A DNA stretch of 42,141 bases from Clostridiales bacterium (GTDB lineage Bacteria; Bacillota; Clostridia; Oscillospirales; CAG-272), in assembly GCA_012727435.1 (NCBI GenBank), contig JAAYHB010000013.1, positions 1 through 42,141 on the forward strand. The letters are read 5' to 3'. A program made the translations under genes and the position numbers. Of the stretch, positions 1 through 7,465 are shown piece by piece. Under the pieces are notes generated by a model. That model made no database searches. It was not told where the DNA came from and was given only the letters and a program-made list of their open reading frames with translations. Numbering within the stretch: the first letter of the stretch is position 1; each line of letters begins with the position of its first letter.

Positions 1-188
1 ATCATATCGTGGTTACTTTTGTCAATTAGCCTCCACGAAATTTACACCACTACTTGAGACTATAACGTGCCGGGGAGGATTACCAATATACAATAATATA
101 CAATGAAGATTGTTCTTAGGCGAGCGGGATATAGAAGATATCTGACACAGTTAGGCCGCGCTCATCTTATTTGTAAAAATAACAATAA

Positions 189-231
189 TGTTGTTATAAC
201 AACACACAGGGGGCATTTTACATTTTATAAT
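189..231 (+). promoter_or_regulatory. Crp/Fnr-type operator plus -10 box of the DUF438 gene
   Basis: A perfect 16-base palindrome, TGTTGTTATAACAACA, lies at 189-204, and a TATAAT box at 226-231. The palindrome centre is 29.5 bases before the -10, so it sits near -41.5 from the expected start, where a class II Crp/Fnr activator would replace the -35 box. No good -35 hexamer is seen. The same palindrome and spacing recur at 2493-2535. The rest of 1-263 shows no convincing gene. Confidence 0.8.
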
Positions 232-263
232 AACGGTGTTATAAGAAAAAGGAGGCAATTATC

Positions 264-1775
264 ATGGCAAAAAAGATTGATCTGAACAAGAGCGTATATG
301 AGCTTACAAAGGAATACCCGGAACTCATCGACATCATGGCAGGTCTCGGTTTTACCGAAATAACCAAAAGTGCAATGAGAAATTCGGTAGGGAAGCTGAT
401 GACAATTCCAAAGGGGGCAAAGATGAAGAATATCTCCATGATGGATGTTGTCACAGTACTTATGTCAAACGGATTTGAACTTGAAGGAAATATGCCGGCA
501 ATTGCACATGAAGGAAAAACCGAACATACCGTCTCCCCCGAAAGCAAGACAGAAAGCCGCAAGGAGTTGCTGAAAGGGTACCTTAAAAGACTCAATGCAG
601 GGGAGGATCTTGAAAGCGTACGCGCCGATTTTGTTAAGAATTTCAGTGACGTAGAGGCATACGAAATTATGAATGCCGAGCAGGAACTCTTAAAGGAAGG
701 CACTCCGCTGTCCGAAGTCCAGAAGCTCTGCGATGTGCATTCCGCATTGTTTCACGGAGCAACGACCGAGGAAAAGATAGCGAATGCGGAGAAGGCGGTT
801 GAGGATTCGCTTATCCGCAAGAAGGTTGCCTCGGAGCTTGCAAAGCGTGATTCATTCCCCGAAGCGGATTATTCTGATAAGAATGTCCGTGCCGCTGAGC
901 TGGCGGCCATCCCGGGTCACCCGCTTTATACCTTTACAAAGGAAAACGAAGCATTTACAGCACTGTTGGCCCGCTTCCGTGCGGAGAGAGACGAGAGTCT
1001 CGTTGCAAAGTTTCGTGAAGTGTCGATTCACTATGCCAAGAAGGGGGATCTGCTGTATCCGCACCTCAAGGTAAAATACGGAATTTCCGGGCCTTCCGAT
1101 GTCATGTGGACGGTAGATGATGAAATCCGTGACGAGCTCGCCGCGCTTGCCAAAGATGAGCATCACGACAAGGAATGGAATGCCCGTCTTGATGCGGTTC
1201 TGAAACGCGCTGAGGAGATGGTCTACAAAGAACAGAACATCCTCTTTCCGATATGCGCCGTAAACTTTACCAAAGATGAGTGGTTTGAAATCTACCATGA
1301 TTCGAAAGACTATGCACCGTGTTTTGAGGTTGTTAGCGAAGAGTGGAAGGAAGCCGAAGAGGCGTACACAGAAAAGAAAATTTCCTATGAGCAAGAAATC
1401 GTCATGCCCGGCGGACACATGACGGTAGAACAGCTTACGGCAATGCTGAACACAATCCCGTTGGAAATCAGCTTCATTGACGCGGATAATAAAAACCGTT
1501 TCTTCAATGAGGGGCCGAAGGTATTCAAGCGCCCGGGAATGGCAATAGGCCGCGAAGTCTTTTCCTGCCACCCGCCGAAGATAGAGCCGATAGTAAGAAG
1601 CATCCTTGATGATTTCCGTAACAACAGGCGCGACAGTGTTCAGATCTGGATGGAGAAGAACGGAAGAACCATGCTCGTTACCTATATGGCGGTCAGGGAT
1701 AAGAATAAGAATTATCTCGGGACACTCGAGATGGTTCAGGATATGGAGTTCGCCAAAGAACATTTCAAGGGATAA
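264..1775 (+). CDS. DUF1858/DUF438 protein with hemerythrin-like and PAS domains
   Basis: This 503-residue soluble protein has a DUF1858-like N-terminus (about 3-72), a DUF438 domain (about 98-166), a hemerythrin-like helical bundle (about 205-345) and a C-terminal PAS domain (about 385-500). Candidate diiron ligands include H219, H256, H267, E287 and E323, and the VMWTVDDEIRDEL stretch is typical of the family. Such proteins are thought to sense or handle oxygen, NO or iron, but their reaction is not established. The start is fixed by AAAAAGGAGG about ten bases upstream. The gene has its own Crp/Fnr-type promoter and ends at a bidirectional terminator. The promoter shared with the DUF1858 gene at 2569 suggests a common redox-stress regulon; that role is inferred. 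Confidence 0.9.
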   Translation: MAKKIDLNKSVYELTKEYPELIDIMAGLGFTEITKSAMRNSVGKLMTIPKGAKMKNISMMDVVTVLMSNGFELEGNMPAIAHEGKTEHTVSPESKTESRKELLKGYLKRLNAGEDLESVRADFVKNFSDVEAYEIMNAEQELLKEGTPLSEVQKLCDVHSALFHGATTEEKIANAEKAVEDSLIRKKVASELAKRDSFPEADYSDKNVRAAELAAIPGHPLYTFTKENEAFTALLARFRAERDESLVAKFREVSIHYAKKGDLLYPHLKVKYGISGPSDVMWTVDDEIRDELAALAKDEHHDKEWNARLDAVLKRAEEMVYKEQNILFPICAVNFTKDEWFEIYHDSKDYAPCFEVVSEEWKEAEEAYTEKKISYEQEIVMPGGHMTVEQLTAMLNTIPLEISFIDADNKNRFFNEGPKVFKRPGMAIGREVFSCHPPKIEPIVRSILDDFRNNRRDSVQIWMEKNGRTMLVTYMAVRDKNKNYLGTLEMVQDMEFAKEHFKG

Positions 1776-1779
1776 AACA

Positions 1780-1810
1780 AAGCCGGCTCATTTATTCCGA
1801 GCCGGCTTTT
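1780..1810. terminator. Bidirectional intrinsic terminator
   Basis: AAGCCGGCTC and GAGCCGGCTT form a perfect 10-bp stem with a 9-base loop, with T-rich sequence on either side. It lies between the converging DUF438 gene and the frame-corrected end of the Crp/Fnr gene (1819), so it can serve both. Confidence 0.9.
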
Positions 1811-1818
1811 GGAAAACG

Positions 1819-2480
1819 TTATTGAATTTCATTAAGTGTGAATTCGTTCTTTCTGAAAGTTATGAGCCTGTCCTTTTGCATTTTGCTCAGTTCGTTAGAC
1901 AAAGCACTCCTGTCCACCCCAGGTAATCCGCAAGCTGCTGGCGGTTAAAAGGAATGGTAAAGCGGGTGCTGCCGTGAATCATAGCCTGTTCGGACAGGTA
2001 GGAAAGAAGACGGCCCCTCAAAGATTTCGGAGCGATGTGCATCATGCGGCTGGAAAGGTTAAGACTCTTCTGAGCCGAGATGCGCAGAAGGTTATGGATC
2101 AGCCTGTGATGAAAGCTGCATCCGTGCTGACAGGTGGTAAGCAGTTTTGTGAAGTCAAGAAAAAGAATCACCGAATCCTCTGCCGCAACCACATCACAGG
2201 TAAGCTCTTTTCCGGGTATGGCGGCATAGTTTTCCGCAAAAATCTCCCCTTTTTCCATGTGCCCGAAAATGTTGCTGCTTCCCCAGTAGAAGTTCACTAC
2301 AATATTGACGCTTCCGGATTCCACAAGTCCGAATTCGCGAACCGTATCACCGGCACGGAAAATGGTTTCGTTCTTCCGGTAGCTATTTTCCCTGGCGCCG
2401 AGACAGGAAAGAACGTGTGCGATCTCATTTTCTTTTATCCCATGAAACAGGGGCGTGTTTGATAAGAAAAAATAATTCAT
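1819..2480 (-). CDS. Crp/Fnr family transcription regulator, frameshifted near its C-terminus
   Basis: The N-terminal cyclic-nucleotide-binding fold (about 10-115), dimer helix and C-terminal HTH identify a Crp/Fnr family regulator. No FNR-type N-terminal cysteine cluster is present. As given, the reading frame stops at 1887 after 197 residues, inside the HTH. Adding one base to the CCCC run at 1917-1920 restores DYLGVDRSALSNELSKM and a normal end at 1819 (220 residues), right before the terminator. This is either a sequencing error or a recent loss of function. The gene starts 12 bases from the palindrome at 2493-2508, so autoregulation is likely. It probably controls the genes at 264 and 2569, and perhaps the cupin and ferredoxin genes after the latter. 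Confidence 0.88.
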
Positions 2481-2492
2481 TATTTACCTTTG

Positions 2493-2535
2493 TGTTGTTA
2501 TAACAACAGATTTGTTAGTCATATTATATTATAAT
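2493..2535 (+). promoter_or_regulatory. Second Crp/Fnr-type operator plus -10 box (DUF1858 gene)
   Basis: The 16-base palindrome TGTTGTTATAACAACA at 2493-2508 is identical to that at 189-204. TATAAT lies at 2530-2535, again 29.5 bases from the palindrome centre. This fits class II activation of the rightward gene at 2569. Because the regulator gene reads leftward from 2480, the same site could also repress or activate the regulator. Confidence 0.82.
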
Positions 2536-2568
2536 ATTCTCAGAAAGTCAAGAACAGGAGGTTGTATT

Positions 2569-2790
2569 ATGAAAAATACATTTGTAAATGAAAAGACCCT
2601 GATCGGTGAAATTGTTGTGCAGTATCCCGAATCGGTTGGTGTTCTGCTCAGTGTGGGAATGCACTGCCTCGGGTGTCCAGCGTCACAGGCAGAATCGCTC
2701 GAAGACGCGTGCGCGGTTCACGGACTGGAAGTTGGGCCGGTTATTGATGCGCTTAATGCTAAAATTGCCGAGAGCAGACGGCAGAAGTGA
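2569..2790 (+). CDS. DUF1858 domain protein, hybrid-cluster-associated redox disulfide type
   Basis: This 73-residue protein is a single DUF1858 domain with GMHCLGCPAS, in which C33 and C36 form a CxxC pair; C48 is a third cysteine. The family is often found beside hybrid cluster protein and is presumed to be a thiol redox partner. No Hcp gene is in view. The ATG at 2569 is chosen because AGGAGGT lies just upstream; a longer upstream frame would run through the promoter. It leads a set with the double cupin and ferredoxin genes, which follow within 30 bases each. Confidence 0.88.
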   Translation: MKNTFVNEKTLIGEIVVQYPESVGVLLSVGMHCLGCPASQAESLEDACAVHGLEVGPVIDALNAKIAESRRQK

Positions 2791-2820
2791 TCTTCTGTTT
2801 GGTTCGGAAAGAGTGATTTT

Positions 2821-3474
2821 ATGAAAGAAATCGCCGGAGAAGTGTTCTCAATAGCAAAAGAAAACAAGCCGGTAGCGGGATGCACGGTTTCAAAATCAAT
2901 TTACGACGGGAAAAACTATATTACGTATTTTTCACTGGCACCCGAAACGGATATCAGCGCGGAGATATTTCCTTATCACAAGCTGATTATTGTCGCGGAA
3001 GGATGCCTTGAAGTATACGGAACGGAAAACTATCAAAGAAAACTGAATGCCAAAGAAGGCATATTAACGCCGACCGATACACCAATAGGCATGCGGACAG
3101 TAGAAGGCGTCGTCTACACGGAAATCTCGGTCGGGAAGGAGGATTATATGAATAACGCAATTGGAGCCGGAGAAGTGTTCAGACTGGCAGAGCTCGTTCC
3201 TTATCAGGAAGGTAAGATCATAAATATGGACGTAGTACACAACGACAAGATGAAGTTTGTTGTGATGTCCTTTGATCAGGGAACCGGGCTTTCCGAGCAC
3301 GCGGCTCCCGGGGAAGCACTCATCTTCGCTTTGGACGGCGAGGGGGTAATAGGATACGAAGGCAAAGAGCATAAAATCAGGGCGGGTGAGAATTTTCACT
3401 TCGCAAAGGGAGGGCTTCATTCCTTAAAAGCTACCGAAAGGTTCAAGATGGCACTCCTGCTCACGCTGGTATGA
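2821..3474 (+). CDS. Double cupin domain protein
   Basis: Two beta-barrel cupin repeats make up this 217-residue cytoplasmic protein: about 15-105 and about 125-215. The second has AAPGEALIFALDGEGVIGYEG and a late HSL, which resemble cupin motifs 1 and 2; the first lacks the usual histidine set. The function is not known. Cupins of this sort may bind metal or a small ligand. It starts 30 bases after the DUF1858 gene and 29 bases before the ferredoxin gene, so the three are probably one transcript. The ribosome site is weak (GAAAGAG). Confidence 0.8.
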   Translation: MKEIAGEVFSIAKENKPVAGCTVSKSIYDGKNYITYFSLAPETDISAEIFPYHKLIIVAEGCLEVYGTENYQRKLNAKEGILTPTDTPIGMRTVEGVVYTEISVGKEDYMNNAIGAGEVFRLAELVPYQEGKIINMDVVHNDKMKFVVMSFDQGTGLSEHAAPGEALIFALDGEGVIGYEGKEHKIRAGENFHFAKGGLHSLKATERFKMALLLTLV

Positions 3475-3503
3475 TATAGAATGCAGAAAGCGAGGGTTAT
3501 ATT

Positions 3504-3695
3504 ATGAAATACAAAGTAAATGAAAACTGCATCGGCTGCGGGCTGTGCGCGGAAATCTGCCCGCAAGTGTTTTCTATGACAGACGAGGGCGTTGCAAAGT
3601 CTATAGATGCAGAAGTCCCGGCAGAGGCTCTTGACACTGCTGCCGAAGCAATGGATAGCTGTCCAGTGAGCGCAATCGTCGAGGACAGTAAATAG
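3504..3695 (+). CDS. [4Fe-4S] ferredoxin
   Basis: This 63-residue protein has CIGCGLCAEICP at 9-20 and a second CP at 53-54. C9, C12, C15 and C53 would bind one [4Fe-4S] cluster, with C19 extra; the second cluster motif of a clostridial 2[4Fe-4S] ferredoxin is missing. It is an electron carrier, probably serving the DUF1858 protein or another reductase of this locus. GAGGG lies upstream of the ATG, and a strong terminator follows. Confidence 0.93.
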   Translation: MKYKVNENCIGCGLCAEICPQVFSMTDEGVAKSIDAEVPAEALDTAAEAMDSCPVSAIVEDSK

Positions 3696-3715
3696 CCATT
3701 CAATTGTTAAGACTA

Positions 3716-3756
3716 AAAACCGGCTGTCTGAGAGCTTATCTCAAGCGGCCGGTTTT
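3716..3756 (+). terminator. Intrinsic terminator after ferredoxin
   Basis: AAAACCGGC and GCCGGTTTT form the outer stem, with a GAGA/TCTC inner stem, and the hairpin is followed by TGTCCTTTTT. It closes the DUF1858-cupin-ferredoxin unit. Confidence 0.85.
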
Positions 3757-3858
3757 GTCCTTTTTCGCCTCAAAACCGACTTTCACAAGGAGCTTCGTTC
3801 GGTATAAAATCCGAGAAAAACCTATACTACATCAGAAAGTGACTTTATTGAATTTTTA

Positions 3859-3887
3859 TTGACATTTTTCCCGAAAGGGTGTAATTT
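3859..3887 (+). promoter_or_regulatory. Sigma-A promoter of the glutaredoxin-like gene
   Basis: TTGACA at 3859-3864 and TAATTT at 3882-3887 are 17 bases apart. The gene starts at 3931. No palindrome like those at 189 and 2493 is present, so this gene seems to be outside that regulon. Confidence 0.65.
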
Positions 3888-3930
3888 ATAGTTAAAACCA
3901 TGTTCCGCACAAGACGGATAAGGAGGATGT

Positions 3931-4197
3931 ATGAAAGAGATAACGATGTTTGTTCAGAAGTACTGCCCTCACTGTATTCTGGCAAAAAAGCATATCGCAC
4001 AGCTTCGTGCGGAGGATAGCCGCTATTCGGCCGTGCAGATCCGGGAGATTGATGAGAGCGAGCAAAGCGAGCTGGCGAATTCGTATGATTACTGGTATGT
4101 ACCCAGCTTCTATCTCGGCAATAAGAAGCTGCACGAGGGACATGCCGAATATGAGGATATTAAGAAAGTGTTTGACGCAGCCCTGTTTGATGAGTGA
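3931..4197 (+). CDS. Glutaredoxin-like thioredoxin-fold protein
   Basis: This 88-residue protein begins with a beta strand and the CPHC redox motif (C12, C15), and has a cis-proline loop YVPSFYLG at about 56-63. This is the glutaredoxin/thioredoxin fold, used for disulfide exchange in the cytoplasm. The partner is unknown. AAGGAGG lies just before the ATG. It is a single-gene unit next to the redox island. Confidence 0.85.
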   Translation: MKEITMFVQKYCPHCILAKKHIAQLRAEDSRYSAVQIREIDESEQSELANSYDYWYVPSFYLGNKKLHEGHAEYEDIKKVFDAALFDE

Positions 4198-4520
4198 TCT
4201 GCATACAAAAAACGTCATTTTAACCGAGGGATGCGCACGTTTCGGAACCAGCAGCTGCAATATGACCTGCCATATTCCGATATTGCCTTATAGTGCCCAT
4301 ATCTATCAAGCATCGCTTATCCTGACCGCAATTAAATGCGCCAGAAAAACTACCTTAAACTGATAATTACAGTGTTGTTATATATGACCACTAAAGAACT
4401 CCATCAAAAAGATGGTAGTCAAGCGTGGACGCTCCGTTTTATATTGTGAATCAGGAATGTTGCATAAGGGTAATTGTCCACAAAATCTTAAAAAAACTAT
4501 TATACCCGGGAGAAAAGCGT
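4198..4520. other. Intergenic stretch without a recognised gene
   Basis: I see no convincing gene here. One half of the Crp/Fnr palindrome (TGTTGTTA) occurs at 4373-4380 followed by TATATGAC, which is not symmetric. A weak TTGTCC-18-TATTAT pair (4474-4503) could be the MoxR promoter but would give a very short leader. Confidence 0.4.
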
Positions 4521-5477
4521 ATGCCGAAAATTATCAAGAAAATCGCCGATACCGTCAGGGCAAGGGTAGGACGGGAAATAATCGGACGGGGTGAGGTGGT
4601 CGACCTTGCGCTAATTACACTACTCAACGGGGGGCATATGTTGCTCGAAGACGTTCCCGGCACCGGGAAGACCCTGCTTGCAAAAACCTTCGCCGCGTCT
4701 CTTTCGCTTGATTTCAAAAGGGTGCAGTGCGTTCCCGACCTTCTGCCTTCCGATCTCATCGGGATAAACTTTTTCGACATGAAACTCTCGGAGTTCCGCT
4801 TCGTGAAGGGGCCGGTCTTTACCAATATCCTGCTCGCAGACGAGATAAATCGCGCCATGCCAAAGACCCAGGCCGGGCTGCTCGAGTGCATGGAGGAGCG
4901 GCAGGTTACGGTCGACGGGGTTACATATCCGCTTGAGGGTCCCTTTATGGTCATCGCCACGCAAAACCCGGTTGAGTCGCGCGGTACATTCGAGTTGCCC
5001 GAGGCGCAGCTTGACCGCTTCCTCGTAAAAGCCAGCATGGGGTATCCGACCTGGGAAGAGAGCATCACGATGGTGGAGCGCAAGCTCCGCCGACCGGCGG
5101 AACCCGAAATTTCTGCCGTCAGCCGAGCCGAAATAGCGGCGGCAGCCGAGGAACTGAACCGGATTTACGTTCATCGGGACATCATCGCTTATGCCGCCTC
5201 AATCTGCTCGGAGACGCGCTCGCGCGGGGGAGTCGTACTCGGAGCCAGCCCGCGCGCACTTATACATCTTGTGAAGGTTTCCGCGGGCTTCGCCGCTCTC
5301 GAAGGGCGCGAATACGTACTGCCTGATGACGTAAAACGGGCAGCACGGCCGGTGCTTGCCCACCGGATTGTGTTCGCAAACAGCTTTTTCGAAACCAGAG
5401 GGCAGGGCGAGAATCTGATAGCGCAAATCCTTGAAACTGTGCCGGTGCCGAGCGAGCAGATAGATTTTACACGCTGA
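4521..5477 (+). CDS. MoxR family AAA+ ATPase
   Basis: This 318-residue ATPase has Walker A EDVPGTGKT (K50), Walker B LLADEINRA (D107, E108), the ATQNPVE sensor stretch and an arginine-finger region ELPEAQLDRF. MoxR proteins act as chaperone-like ATPases on partner proteins, usually with DUF58 proteins. The ATG at 4521 has GGGAGAAAAG upstream and matches the family N-terminus; longer upstream starts in the same frame lack a ribosome site. It is first in a three-gene set with DUF58 and DUF4129-like proteins. Confidence 0.93.
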   Translation: MPKIIKKIADTVRARVGREIIGRGEVVDLALITLLNGGHMLLEDVPGTGKTLLAKTFAASLSLDFKRVQCVPDLLPSDLIGINFFDMKLSEFRFVKGPVFTNILLADEINRAMPKTQAGLLECMEERQVTVDGVTYPLEGPFMVIATQNPVESRGTFELPEAQLDRFLVKASMGYPTWEESITMVERKLRRPAEPEISAVSRAEIAAAAEELNRIYVHRDIIAYAASICSETRSRGGVVLGASPRALIHLVKVSAGFAALEGREYVLPDDVKRAARPVLAHRIVFANSFFETRGQGENLIAQILETVPVPSEQIDFTR

Positions 5478-5554
5478 GCGGGAAAACCCGATGGAATTTC
5501 AGGACGATTTTTTTATGATGAATTAACTTTTTTATAAGAAGGCGGGGTGAGGGC

Positions 5555-6688
5555 GTGCAAAAAATCATCGAGTTTTTATTCAAAATTATATTGACCGTCC
5601 TCAGTTCAAAATATTTTATAATATTGCTGCTGCTGACGCTGTTTGTCGCCGCGCTGCGGTCGGTATATGTTTCGCTAAAAACCTCGGCGCTCTCACGGCT
5701 TGAATACAGCCGGAAATTTTCCGCCGACGGCATATTCGAGGGCGGTGAACTTGATCTAATCGAGGAGATCAAAAACGACACTTTTTTCCCGCTTTTCTTC
5801 GTGCGGCTTGATTTTTACGTACCTCAGGGGATCTCCATTGACGGAATAGGGAGCGACGAAGGATATATCAAACTCACAAGCGTGTTCAATATTTTGCCTC
5901 GCACAGCGGTGCGAAAAGTCCACCGGGTGAAGGCGTTGAGGCGGGATCACTACCTGCTCGAAACCGCTGTGATAAAGTACCACAAGTATATTTTCAACTT
6001 TTCGGTGCCTGTTGAGTTATACGTCTATCCCGGACGCTATGACGGCGCGGCGGTAACTTCTCCCGATGTTCTGCGCGCTGGCGACAGAATTTCCGCTCGG
6101 CGTTATATCGAGGACCCCTTCTTCGTCAATAGCATCCGGGATTACCGGTTCGGCGACCCGATGCGCAGCATAAACTTCAAAGCGACGGCGCGTTCGGTAT
6201 CGGGCGGCATATACCGCCTTTTGAGCAGCTCATACGATAGCTCGCGCGACTACGGGTTGATGATATTTCTCGATCTCACACCCTATCCCGAGGTCTGCTT
6301 CGCTCCCGGAGACAGCGAGCGGCTGCTCGAGGAGGGCCTCGCCGCTGCCTGTTATATTTTCAGAGAGACGGTATTATGCGGAGGCAAGGTCGGCTTTGCT
6401 ACCAACGTAGCTGTCGGCACAAAGAAATTCACCCACTGCGAATGCGGCCGGGGGAGCTTACACGTCAAGCGGATGCTCGAGACATTTTCAGAGATAACGG
6501 CATACCGGCGTCGGGACTTTTCGTTCAACGCTCTTGTGCACCTGCTTATTCCCACTCTGCCGCGCGACGTCGACGTTTACGTCATCACGCCTTACGCCGA
6601 CCCGCAGCTCTGCCGCACCGTCAATGAGATTGGTTGCTTACGCGGTGTTAGCCTTATCCGGTATGGGATAGGAGGCGGCAGTAAATGA
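5555..6688 (+). CDS. DUF58 domain membrane protein
   Basis: This 377-residue protein starts with GTG after GGCGGGGTGAGGG. It has a hydrophobic N-terminal hairpin (about 7-36), an extracytoplasmic-type beta region and the DUF58 core, with IRDYRFGDPMRSINFKATAR at about 192-211. DUF58 proteins pair with MoxR ATPases and have a von Willebrand-like fold. Their target here is unknown. The stop codon overlaps the next ATG by four bases (ATGA), which indicates translational coupling. Confidence 0.9.
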   Translation: MQKIIEFLFKIILTVLSSKYFIILLLLTLFVAALRSVYVSLKTSALSRLEYSRKFSADGIFEGGELDLIEEIKNDTFFPLFFVRLDFYVPQGISIDGIGSDEGYIKLTSVFNILPRTAVRKVHRVKALRRDHYLLETAVIKYHKYIFNFSVPVELYVYPGRYDGAAVTSPDVLRAGDRISARRYIEDPFFVNSIRDYRFGDPMRSINFKATARSVSGGIYRLLSSSYDSSRDYGLMIFLDLTPYPEVCFAPGDSERLLEEGLAAACYIFRETVLCGGKVGFATNVAVGTKKFTHCECGRGSLHVKRMLETFSEITAYRRRDFSFNALVHLLIPTLPRDVDVYVITPYADPQLCRTVNEIGCLRGVSLIRYGIGGGSK

Positions 6689-7314
6689 GAAAAGTATATG
6701 ATGCCGTTATGCGCTTTCGTGAGGAGATACTTGCCGCCGCATCGCTCTTCGCTGTTTCGTTTTTCTTCTGGCTGTGGAAAAACGCAGCTCCGGTCAAACC
6801 GTTTCCTGTCATCATATCAGCTTTATTAAGTCTGGCGTCGGTCGTATCTCTTCTCTACTCGTTGCGTCTGCTCTGGCTCAAGTACCGGAAAAAAGTCGCG
6901 GGGCTGATACGCCAGGTGTACTCGGCTTTTGTCCGCAAACTGTTCATTGTGCTCAACAATATTGTCGAATACTTCGCCAAAGGGAACATCGTCAAAGGCC
7001 GCACCACCGTCATATTCAGTTTACGCGACCGAAGTGAAAACAAAAAAGCCAACAAAAAACGTCTCAAATGGCGGCAGCTCGAAGACGATCGCGCGCGCCT
7101 TTCATATCTTTATGCCAGTATGATAGAATACAAACTCGCCTCCGGAGCCGATATCCGCTCCTCCGACACCCCCGACGAGATATCGAGAAAACACACCGAA
7201 AATATCGTGGAGGGCGAGCTTTTTTCCTACTATTCCTCGCACCGGTATTACGAATCCGCTCCTATCGATGACAAAATTCTTATCCGGATCAAGGAGTTGC
7301 TGGGAATTAAGTAA
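6685..7314 (+). CDS. DUF4129-like membrane protein
   Basis: This 209-residue protein has two membrane helices (about 14-31 and 40-62), then a basic cytoplasmic region. Its tail, with RARLSYLYASMIEYK, DTPDEISRKH and a final Tyr-rich ELFSYYSSHRYYES, resembles the DUF4129 module found at the C-terminus of transglutaminase proteins in MoxR/DUF58 operons. The transglutaminase part itself is absent here. It overlaps the DUF58 gene by four bases. The assignment is from context plus pattern, so it is less sure than its neighbours. Confidence 0.65.
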   Translation: MRKVYDAVMRFREEILAAASLFAVSFFFWLWKNAAPVKPFPVIISALLSLASVVSLLYSLRLLWLKYRKKVAGLIRQVYSAFVRKLFIVLNNIVEYFAKGNIVKGRTTVIFSLRDRSENKKANKKRLKWRQLEDDRARLSYLYASMIEYKLASGADIRSSDTPDEISRKHTENIVEGELFSYYSSHRYYESAPIDDKILIRIKELLGIK

Positions 7315-7392
7315 GACGAAAAAAGCTGCTGTTCCGAGAGCTTATGAGTTCGGCAACAGCATGGAACTGTTTAGGACAGGGCAAACAGCAAA

Positions 7393-7427
7393 CCCCGGCA
7401 CAGACGCAAAAGAAAGTCTGGCCGGGG
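7393..7427. terminator. Bidirectional terminator between convergent genes
   Basis: CCCCGGC-A-CAGAC pairs with GTCTG-GCCGGGG with one bulge and a 10-base loop. It lies between the MoxR operon and the tail-fibre gene, which converge. Confidence 0.7.
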
Positions 7428-7465
7428 TTCTCTATTGATAGCGGCTCCAATGAGGCCGGTCTGAA

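Noticed and set aside
103-285. Short open frame of 60 codons before the DUF438 gene
   Set aside because: It covers the operator and promoter and lacks a good ribosome site.
852-1763. Open frame of 303 codons on the minus strand
   Set aside because: It is opposite the well supported DUF438 gene and shows no domain.
4373-4388. Third Crp/Fnr site before the MoxR operon
   Set aside because: Only the left half of the palindrome matches (TGTTGTTA); the right half differs and no -10 box sits at the right distance.
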